Shown here one piece after another: positions 58,193 through 64,000 of a stretch of 64,000 bases of DNA. Origin of the DNA: Blastococcus sp. TF02A-35 (lineage in GTDB: Bacteria > Actinomycetota > Actinomycetes > Mycobacteriales > Geodermatophilaceae); the NCBI RefSeq assembly GCF_004571075.1, contig NZ_SPQP01000016.1, positions 18,880 through 82,879 of the forward strand, read 5' to 3'. The position numbers and the translations under genes were made by a program. Under the pieces are notes generated by a model. It was not told the DNA's origin. It did not search any database and saw only the letters and a program-made list of their open reading frames with translations. How positions within the stretch are numbered: position 1 is the first letter of the stretch; the number at the start of each line of letters is the position of its first letter.

Positions 58193-58891
58193 TCAGGCCG
58201 GGGTGCCCGCTCCCCCGCCGACGACGGCGTCGGACGACGGCTTGCGGCGGCGGCCCCTGCGCGGCGGCGGGACCAGGGCCGAGACGTCGCCCCCGGTGTC
58301 GTTCATCCGCACCACGAACGGCCGGGTGTCGGTGTAGGTGACCACGGAGATCGACGCGGGGTCGACGACGATCCGCTGGAACTGGTCGAGGTGCAGGCCC
58401 AGGGCGTCGGCGAGGACCGCCTTGATCACGTCCCCGTGGCTGCAGGCGAGCCAGACCGCGTCGGGGCCGAGGCGGGCGTTCCAGTCGCGCACGGCGGCGA
58501 CCGCGCGGGCCTGGGTCTGCGCCAGCCCCTCCCCCTCCGGGCCGGGGAAGACCGCAGCGGAGGGGTGCTGCTGCACGACCTTCCAGAGCGGCTCCTTGGC
58601 CAGCTCCTTGATCGTGCGCCCGGTCCAGTCGCCGTACCGGGCCTCGCCCAGCCGGTCGTCGGCCTGCAGCTCCAGCTCGCGCCCGGCGACGACGGCGCCC
58701 GCGGTCTGCCGGCACCGCTCCAGCGGGCTGGTCACGACGGCGGCGAGCGGCACCTTCGCCAGCCGCTCCCCCACCGCCTGCACCTGGGCCCGGCCGGTCT
58801 CGTCGAGCTGCACGCCGGGCATCCACCCGGCGAGCACCCCGCCGGCGTTGGCGGTCGTGCGGCCGTGCCGCAGGAGGATGACGGTGGTCAC
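58193..58891 (-). CDS. Histidine phosphatase superfamily protein
   Basis: A 232-residue phosphoglycerate-mutase-fold phosphatase (MSMEG_4193/Rv2135c type). Phospho-accepting His is in 'LLRHGRTTAN' near residue 8; the second His is in 'ACSHGDVIKAVL', and 'SPLERCRQTA' and 'ARYGDWTGRTI' complete the site. Substrate unknown. TAGGCT (58899-58904, minus strand) is seven bases before GTG 58891. First gene of the cluster that runs to the SCO1664-like gene. Confidence 0.85.
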   Translation of the reverse strand: MTTVILLRHGRTTANAGGVLAGWMPGVQLDETGRAQVQAVGERLAKVPLAAVVTSPLERCRQTAGAVVAGRELELQADDRLGEARYGDWTGRTIKELAKEPLWKVVQQHPSAAVFPGPEGEGLAQTQARAVAAVRDWNARLGPDAVWLACSHGDVIKAVLADALGLHLDQFQRIVVDPASISVVTYTDTRPFVVRMNDTGGDVSALVPPPRRGRRRKPSSDAVVGGGAGTPA

Positions 58892-58930
58892 GCCGCCGAG
58901 CCTAAGGGTGGCGGCGCCGCCACCCCGCCG

Positions 58931-59797
58931 TCAGCCGTGGTCGAGCACCTCGCGCAGCTTGGCGGCGAACTCCTCGGGTCGGCCGGGCATGCCGTACTCG
59001 TCGCCCAGGAAGCCGCCGTGGCCACCCGGGAAGACGACGGCGTCCTGCCCCAGCGCGCGGGCGACCGCGACCGATGTCCGCCCGGTGAGCAGGTTCTCCG
59101 ACTCCTCGCCGACGGCGACCACGACCGGCACGCCGGACGCGCGCAGCGCCTCGACGTCGGGCCGGTAGGCGGTGACGGCGTTGGAGGCGCCCGAGAGCAA
59201 CGGGTCGTCGCGCGACCCGTCGTCGTCGACCGGCAGCCCGAAGGCGGCGGGGTCGGGGGCGGAGCGGGCCGCGAAGTCGTCGGTGAGCTCCCCCTGCCAG
59301 GAGGTCAGCGCGATGAAGGCGGCCATGCCGTAGCCGCCGCCCTTGTCGCGGTAGGCGTCCTGCACCGCGCGCTCGGCCGCCACCGCGCGGTCGGCGTCCG
59401 GGAGCAGCGTGATCAGCGGCGGCTCGTGGGCGACCACGGCCGTGACGTCGCCGGGGTGCGCGGCCAGCAGCGCGAGCGCCGTCACCGCGCCGCCGCTGCT
59501 GCCGAAGAGCTCCACCGGCCCGCCGACCTCCTCGACGATCCGGTGCACGTCGTCGGCGTTCTGCTCCGGCGTGTGGTCGGTCCGGCCGTCCGTGCGGGTG
59601 CTGCGGCCCATCCCGCGCGGGTCGTAGGTGACCACGGTCCGGTCGCCGAGGTACCCCGCGAGGGTGGCGAAGCCACCGGCGTCCATGGGGGCGCCGACCA
59701 GGAACAGCGGCGGCCTCCCGTCGGCCGTCGGCAGCGGGCCCCGGACGTCGTAGACGAGCGTGGCCCCGGACGTCTCGAGCGTGCGCGTGGTGGTCAT
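58931..59797 (-). CDS. Alpha/beta hydrolase
   Basis: A 288-residue alpha/beta hydrolase fold enzyme. The nucleophile elbow is 'LFGSSGGAVTAL' (Ser near residue 98), the oxyanion region 'LVGAPMDAGGF' and the catalytic His in 'FPGGHGGFLGDEYG'. Substrate unknown; probably an ester or lactone. ATG 59797 was chosen; ATG 59830, 11 codons upstream, is possible and would leave 8 bases after uppP. Neither has a clear ribosome site. Confidence 0.75.
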   Translation of the reverse strand: MTTTRTLETSGATLVYDVRGPLPTADGRPPLFLVGAPMDAGGFATLAGYLGDRTVVTYDPRGMGRSTRTDGRTDHTPEQNADDVHRIVEEVGGPVELFGSSGGAVTALALLAAHPGDVTAVVAHEPPLITLLPDADRAVAAERAVQDAYRDKGGGYGMAAFIALTSWQGELTDDFAARSAPDPAAFGLPVDDDGSRDDPLLSGASNAVTAYRPDVEALRASGVPVVVAVGEESENLLTGRTSVAVARALGQDAVVFPGGHGGFLGDEYGMPGRPEEFAAKLREVLDHG

Positions 59798-59838
59798 GGT
59801 GTGCAGACCGCCGGGCCGCGGCGAACTCATCGGCCCGG

Positions 59839-60681
59839 TCAGGCGCCGGCGGCGGGGTCCAGGACGCCGGAGAGCACGAGCCCGAGGATGAGCAGGCCCA
59901 GCAGGATCCGGTAGACGACGAACGGCGTGAAGCTCCCGCGGTCGAGGTAGCGCAGCAGCCAGGCGATGACGGTCAGGCCGACGCCGAACGCCAGCACGGT
60001 GGCGAGGATGGTCGGCCCCCAGGAGACCGGCGTGCCACCGTCCTGGTCGCCGCCCAGCTCCTCGTAGACCTGGTAGAAGCCCGAGGCCAGCACGGCCGGG
60101 ACGGCGAGCAGGAACGAGTACCGGGCCGCCGCGGCCCGCGAGTAGCCGAGGAACAGGCCGGCGGTGATGGTGCCGCCCGAGCGGGACACGCCGGGGATCA
60201 GCGCCATGGCCTGGGCGAACCCGTAGCCGATGCCGTGCGGCACGGTGAGCTGGTCGAGCTCGCGCTGCTTGCTGCCGATCCGGTCGGCGGCGTACAGGAC
60301 GAGCGAGAACACGATCAGCGCGGTGGCCACGATGCGCAGGTCGCGGAACGTCGTCTCGATGTCGTCCTGGAACAGCAGGCCCAGGATCCCGATCGGCACG
60401 CTGCCGACGATGATCAGCCAGCCCATCCGGGCGTCCGGGTCGCCCTTCCGGCGGCCGCCGAGGGACGCCACCCAGGCGGTGATGATCCGCCAGATGTCGT
60501 GCCGGAAGTAGAGGAGGACGGCGGCCTCGGTGCCGATCTGCGTGATCGCGGTGAACGCCGCGCCGGGGTCGCCCCAGCCGAAGCCTTCGCCCACGACCCG
60601 CAGGTGCGCGCTGGAGGAGATCGGCAGGAACTCGGTCAGCCCCTGGACGATCCCGAGGACGACGGCCTCGACCCACCCCAT
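59839..60681 (-). CDS. uppP: Undecaprenyl-diphosphatase UppP/BacA
   Basis: Membrane enzyme that recycles undecaprenyl pyrophosphate for cell-wall synthesis; its level affects bacitracin resistance. 280 residues with about eight helices. Catalytic motifs are '[15 protein letters not shown]' near residue 15 and '[17 protein letters not shown]' near residue 165. ATG 60681 has GGAGG seven to eight bases away. Same place as Rv2136c. Confidence 0.93.
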   Translation of the reverse strand: MGWVEAVVLGIVQGLTEFLPISSSAHLRVVGEGFGWGDPGAAFTAITQIGTEAAVLLYFRHDIWRIITAWVASLGGRRKGDPDARMGWLIIVGSVPIGILGLLFQDDIETTFRDLRIVATALIVFSLVLYAADRIGSKQRELDQLTVPHGIGYGFAQAMALIPGVSRSGGTITAGLFLGYSRAAAARYSFLLAVPAVLASGFYQVYEELGGDQDGGTPVSWGPTILATVLAFGVGLTVIAWLLRYLDRGSFTPFVVYRILLGLLILGLVLSGVLDPAAGA

Positions 60682-60842
60682 GTCAGCAGCCTCCGGGGAG
60701 GACCGCGGCGGCCGGACGGCGGAGGGTTCCTACGGGCACGGGTCGCAACCCTAGGGGGCGACCGGCGCAGCCGCGGCGCGGCGCCCCGAGCGCCCCGGTG
60801 CCTGCGGGTGGGCGTCGCCGGTCGACGGTAGGTTGGCCGGTC

Positions 60843-61823
60843 GTGGAGCAACGGGCGCTGGGTCGCAGCGGACTGGTCGTCTCCCGGCTCGCGCTGGGCA
60901 CGATGACGTGGGGCGGCGACACCGACGAGGACGAGGCCGCCATGCAGCTGACGGCCTTCGTCGACGCCGGCGGGACGCTCGTGGACACCGCCGACGTGTA
61001 CTGCGACGGCGAGAGCGAGCGGACCCTCGGGCACCTGCTGGCCGACGTCGTCCCGCGGTCGGACGTGCTGGTCGCCACCAAGGCGGTCGGCCGCACGGGC
61101 AAGGGGCCGATGGGCCGCGGCGCCTCCCGCGGGCACCTGATCTCCGCGCTGGACGCCTCCCTGGAGCGCCTGGGCCTGGACCACGTCGACCTGTGGCAGC
61201 TGCACGCCTGGGACGAGACGACACCGCTGGAGGAGACCCTCGCGGCCTGCGACCTCGCCGTCTCCTCGGGGCGGGCGCGCTACATCGGCGTCAGCAACTA
61301 CACCGGCTGGCAGACGGCGCAGGCCGCCACCTGGCAGAGGGCCTGGCCGGGCCGCACCCCGGTGGTGAGCACCCAGGTCGAGTACTCGCTGCTGCAGCGC
61401 GGCGTCGAGCGCGAGGTCGTCCCCGCCGCGGAGGCGCTGGGGGTCGGCGTCCTCGCCTGGTCGCCGCTGGGCCGGGGCATCCTCACCGGCAAGTACCGGC
61501 ACAGCACGCCGTCGGAGTCCCGCGGGGCCTCCCAGCAGTGGCAGGGCTTCATCGACGGCCTCCGGTCGGCGAAGTCCGACCGCATCGTGGAGGCCGTGAT
61601 CACCGCCGCGCAGGGGCTGGGCACCACGCCCCTGGCCGTGGCGCTGGCGTGGGTGCGGGACCGCCCCGGCGTCGTCGCGCCCGTGGTCGGAGCGCGCACC
61701 GCGCAGCAGCTCCAGGCGTCGCTGGACGCCGACGTCGTGCGGCTGCCCGCGGCGATCCGCACCGCCCTGGAGGACGTCTCCGCCCCGCCGTTCAGCTACC
61801 CCGAGCGCCGGTCGGACCGGTGA
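60843..61823 (+). CDS. Aldo/keto reductase
   Basis: A 326-residue NADPH-dependent aldo/keto reductase. Catalytic residues: Asp and Tyr in 'LVDTADVYCDGESE', Lys in 'VATKAVGRTG', His in 'DLWQLHAWDE'; 'IGVSNYTGWQ' and the cofactor loop 'VVAPVVGARTAQQL' are typical. Substrate unknown. TAGGTT at 60829-60834 lies eight bases before GTG 60843. Its stop overlaps the next start (GTGA), tying it to the helicase gene. Confidence 0.9.
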   Translation: MEQRALGRSGLVVSRLALGTMTWGGDTDEDEAAMQLTAFVDAGGTLVDTADVYCDGESERTLGHLLADVVPRSDVLVATKAVGRTGKGPMGRGASRGHLISALDASLERLGLDHVDLWQLHAWDETTPLEETLAACDLAVSSGRARYIGVSNYTGWQTAQAATWQRAWPGRTPVVSTQVEYSLLQRGVEREVVPAAEALGVGVLAWSPLGRGILTGKYRHSTPSESRGASQQWQGFIDGLRSAKSDRIVEAVITAAQGLGTTPLAVALAWVRDRPGVVAPVVGARTAQQLQASLDADVVRLPAAIRTALEDVSAPPFSYPERRSDR

Positions 61824-63772
61824 GCGCGGCTCCCTCCCCCGGCGGCGACCCGGTCTTCGCCGCCTTCTGCGCGGCCGGGCTGTGGCCGGGCCTGGGCAAG
61901 CGTGCGGCCGCGGAGCTCCCGGGCGCCGGCATCACCGGCCCGGACGACGTCACCGCCGACCGGCTGGTGAAGCTGCCGCGCGTCGGCCGCCAGCGCGCGG
62001 AGCGGCTCTTCTCCAGCTTCCTGGCCGCCGCGCCCACCTACGAGGTGGTCGAGCTGCTCGTCGGCGCGGGGCTGCCGGCCAAGCTCGCCGCTGGTGTGGC
62101 CGACGGCCTGGGGCCGGACGCCGCCCGCCGGCTGCGCGACGACCCGTGGGCGCTGCTCGGCCTGCCGGGGGTGACGCTGGTCGACGCCGACCGGCTGGCG
62201 ATCGCCGTGCTCAAGGGCGCCGACCGGCAGGACTCGCGGCGCGGCCGGGCGATCGTCGTCCTCACCCTGCGGACGGCGACCCGCGACGGGCACACGGTGC
62301 TCCCGGCCGACCTGGTCGTCTCCGCACTCCAGGCCGAGGGCATCAGCGACCCGGTCGCCGCCATCGTCGCCGCGGTCGACGGCGGCGAGGTGCTGGAGCA
62401 CGAGCCGCCGGAGCCGGAGCTCGACGAGGGCTCCGACGAGGAGCCGCCCGAGCCGGACCCCGCGCTGCGCACGCTGTCGCTGGCCCGGTTCGGCATGGCC
62501 GAGGAGGCCGTGGCCGAGAACGTGGCCCGGCTGGCCGCCGCCGCCGAGCGGATCGCCGACCCGGCGTCGGTGCGCTCGGTGTCCAAGGGCCTGGACGAGA
62601 GGCAGAAGCAGGCCGTCGCCCAGGTGCTGTCGGCCGGCGTCAGCCTGCTCACCGGCGGCCCGGGCACCGGCAAGAGCCGCACCGTCGCGGCGATCGTCAA
62701 GCTCCTGCGCGCCAAGGGCACCGACATCGCGCTGGCCGCCCCCACCGGGCGGGCGGCCAAGCGGCTCGAGGAGCTCACCGACCACCCGGCGACGACGGTG
62801 CACCGGCTGCTCGGCGCCCAGGGCGCCTCGGGCGGGTTCTCCCGCAACGAGGAGTGGCCGCTGGACGCCGACGTGGTCGTCGTCGACGAGGCCTCGATGC
62901 TCGACGTCGAGCTGACCGCGGCGCTGCTGGAGGCCTGCCCCGACGGCACCCACCTGCTGCTCGTCGGCGACCCCGCCCAGCTGCCCTCGATCGGTCCCGG
63001 GCACGTGCTGGGCGACCTGATCGACTCCGGCGTCGTCCCCGTGACCGAGCTGACCACCCTCTACCGGCAGGCCGAGGGCGGGGCGATCGCCCGGCTGGCC
63101 TCCGCCGTGCGCGAGGGCGAGCTGCCCCCGGTGGACTCCCCGGACCGCGAGGTCGTCGTGGTGCCCGCCGCGGGCAGCGCCGAGGCCGCGCGCCGGGTGG
63201 TGCAGCTGGTCACCGACTCCATCCCGCGCGCCCTGGGGATCGACCCGGGGTCGGTGCAGGTGGTGACGCCGGTGCACCGCGGCCCGGCCGGCACGATCGA
63301 GCTGAACAAGGCGCTCAAGGACAAGCTCAACCCCGGCGAGGGCGCGGTGTTCGGGTTCGACCCCGGGGACCGCGTCGTCGCCACGGCCAACCACCTGGAC
63401 CTGGACCCCATCGGCTTCGCCAACGGCGAGGTCGGCGTGGTCACCGGCACCGGCGAGGGGTCGCTGACGGTGGACTTCAGCTCCGGTCCGGTCACCTGCA
63501 CGGGGCAGGCGCTGTTCGACCTGCGCCACGGCTGGGCGATCACGGTGCACCGGGCGCAGGGGTCGGAGTGGCCGGGCGTCGTCGTCGTGCTGCCGCCCGA
63601 GGCGGGCGGGATGCTGTCGCGCCCGCTGGTCTACACGGCCCTCACCCGGGCGCAGAAGCACCTCTCGATCGTGCCGGCCAGCGGCGCCGCCCTGGCCCGG
63701 GCGGTGCGGGACGTCGCGGCGCGGCCCCGGCGCACCCGGCTGGCCGAGCTGCTGCGCGAGATCGCCGGCTAG
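61820..63772 (+). CDS. RecD2-like DNA helicase
   Basis: A 650-residue superfamily 1 helicase. The N-terminal 220 residues hold helix-hairpin-helix repeats ('LPRVGRQRAERLF', 'LLGLPGVTLVDADRL') for DNA binding. Motor motifs follow: Walker A 'GGPGTGKSRTVA' near residue 280, Walker B 'VVDEASML', 'VGDPAQLPSIGPG', and motif VI 'TVHRAQGSEWP' with 'VYTALTRAQ'. It is shorter than B. subtilis RecD2. An insertion sequence begins one base after its stop codon. Confidence 0.85.
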   Translation: MSAAPSPGGDPVFAAFCAAGLWPGLGKRAAAELPGAGITGPDDVTADRLVKLPRVGRQRAERLFSSFLAAAPTYEVVELLVGAGLPAKLAAGVADGLGPDAARRLRDDPWALLGLPGVTLVDADRLAIAVLKGADRQDSRRGRAIVVLTLRTATRDGHTVLPADLVVSALQAEGISDPVAAIVAAVDGGEVLEHEPPEPELDEGSDEEPPEPDPALRTLSLARFGMAEEAVAENVARLAAAAERIADPASVRSVSKGLDERQKQAVAQVLSAGVSLLTGGPGTGKSRTVAAIVKLLRAKGTDIALAAPTGRAAKRLEELTDHPATTVHRLLGAQGASGGFSRNEEWPLDADVVVVDEASMLDVELTAALLEACPDGTHLLLVGDPAQLPSIGPGHVLGDLIDSGVVPVTELTTLYRQAEGGAIARLASAVREGELPPVDSPDREVVVVPAAGSAEAARRVVQLVTDSIPRALGIDPGSVQVVTPVHRGPAGTIELNKALKDKLNPGEGAVFGFDPGDRVVATANHLDLDPIGFANGEVGVVTGTGEGSLTVDFSSGPVTCTGQALFDLRHGWAITVHRAQGSEWPGVVVVLPPEAGGMLSRPLVYTALTRAQKHLSIVPASGAALARAVRDVAARPRRTRLAELLREIAG

Positions 63773-63837
63773 GTGTACTGACCGGAGACGTTGGTCGAGG
63801 AGTTGTGACGACGGGATCTGAGTAGGTCTTGTTCGGG

Positions 63838-63901
63838 GAGGACCTCCGGGCGTGGAGTGGAGCTGCTGAAGGCCCCATTCCACGAAGCACCGGAGGTCCT
63901 C
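63838..63901 (+). repeat. Hairpin covering the transposase ribosome site
   Basis: GAGGACCTCCGG (63838-63849) is the exact complement of CCGGAGGTCCTC (63890-63901), and an inner stem pairs 63852-63860 with 63874-63882 with one mismatch. The right arm contains the GGAGG ribosome site directly before the GTG at 63902, so RNA read through from outside would hide it. Confidence 0.75.
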
Positions 63902-64000
63902 GTGCTCCACGCTAATGCCGCTTTGACCCCGCGCCAGCGTCTTCGGCTGGCCCGGTTGGTCGTCGAGGAGAACTGGCCGAAGGTTCGGGCCGCGGAACTC
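63902..64000 (+). CDS. IS481 family transposase, N-terminal fragment
   Basis: Thirty-three codons from GTG 63902 to the window end: 'LHANAALTPRQRLRLARLVV' then 'EENWPKVRAAEL', the start of the helix-turn-helix that opens IS481 transposases. The frame is still open at the edge, so the gene is truncated by the window and not shown to be broken. Confidence 0.8.
   Translation, partial: MLHANAALTPRQRLRLARLVVEENWPKVRAAEL

Larger units (their letters stand above)
63774..64000 (+). mobile_element. IS481-family insertion sequence, left end (cut by window edge)
   Basis: The element probably begins TGTACTGACCGG at 63774, one base after the helicase stop codon; IS481 members often start with TGT. It contains the start of the transposase gene at 63902 and a long hairpin before it. 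The right end and any target duplication lie beyond the window, so the left boundary is an estimate. Confidence 0.65.

Overview
The window is one very GC-rich chromosomal segment (roughly three quarters G+C by eye) with densely packed genes, many GTG starts, four-base GTGA/ATGA overlaps and almost no AT-rich DNA. The gene content is actinobacterial: RbpA, mycothiol ligase MshC, a complete Pup-proteasome system, PafB/PafC, polyprenol-phosphate mannose synthase and TatA/TatC. Gene order matches Mycobacterium tuberculosis over long stretches (rbpA/ppm1/fxsA as Rv2050-Rv2053; pepE, 5'-3' exonuclease, DUF4333 protein, helY, tatC, tatA, pafC, pafB, pafA as Rv2089-Rv2097; prcA, prcB, pup, dop, mpa, trmI, recB-like as Rv2109-Rv2119; metH and PAC2 as Rv2124-2125; mshC to uppP as Rv2130-Rv2136). 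Style and gene set suggest Geodermatophilaceae or a close relative; this assignment is inference.

Layout. 1-16400: lipid, transport and envelope genes: ABC permease end, VOC protein, small lipoprotein, GDPD/acyltransferase/MFS/thymidine kinase operon, rbpA, fxsA, ppm and lnt, an amidohydrolase, an acetyltransferase, a second PlsC-type acyltransferase and a YbdK-type ligase. 16400-23900: radical SAM protein under a LexA-like box, Lrp/AsnC regulator overlapping PepE, exonuclease, DUF4333 protein, HelY. 23900-41500: dagK-tatC-tatA, pafC/pafB, DUF3866 on the other strand, pafA, then prcA/prcB/endonuclease VII-like/pup/dop, a small HTH-membrane protein-dehydrogenase cassette, arc, trmI and a RecB-family nuclease. 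41500-47550: HAD phosphatase, GGDEF protein, class F sortase beside a CHRD-like surface protein, and copC/copD. 47550-63772: metH, PAC2 protein, dGTPase coupled to mshC, DinB/mycothiol-dependent isomerase-like protein, the SCO1664-like/DUF3090/phosphatase cluster, uppP, an aldo/keto reductase and a RecD2-like helicase. 63774-64000 is the left end of an IS481-family insertion sequence cut by the window edge.

How it works together. Pup is deamidated by Dop, ligated to substrates by PafA, recognised by Arc/Mpa and degraded by PrcA/PrcB. PafB and PafC are DNA-damage transcription activators. Other DNA-maintenance genes (5'-3' exonuclease, RecB-like nuclease, RecD2-like helicase, dGTPase, a LexA-boxed radical SAM gene) are scattered along the same segment. 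About twenty genes show a TANNNT hexamer 6-8 bases before the start codon with no Shine-Dalgarno, as expected for leaderless mRNAs. The least explained parts are an endonuclease VII-like gene and a 116-residue unknown inside the proteasome operon, the cassette between dop and arc, a perfect 24-bp inverted repeat at 2253-2307, and the sortase/CHRD pair. No rRNA, tRNA or CRISPR array was seen.
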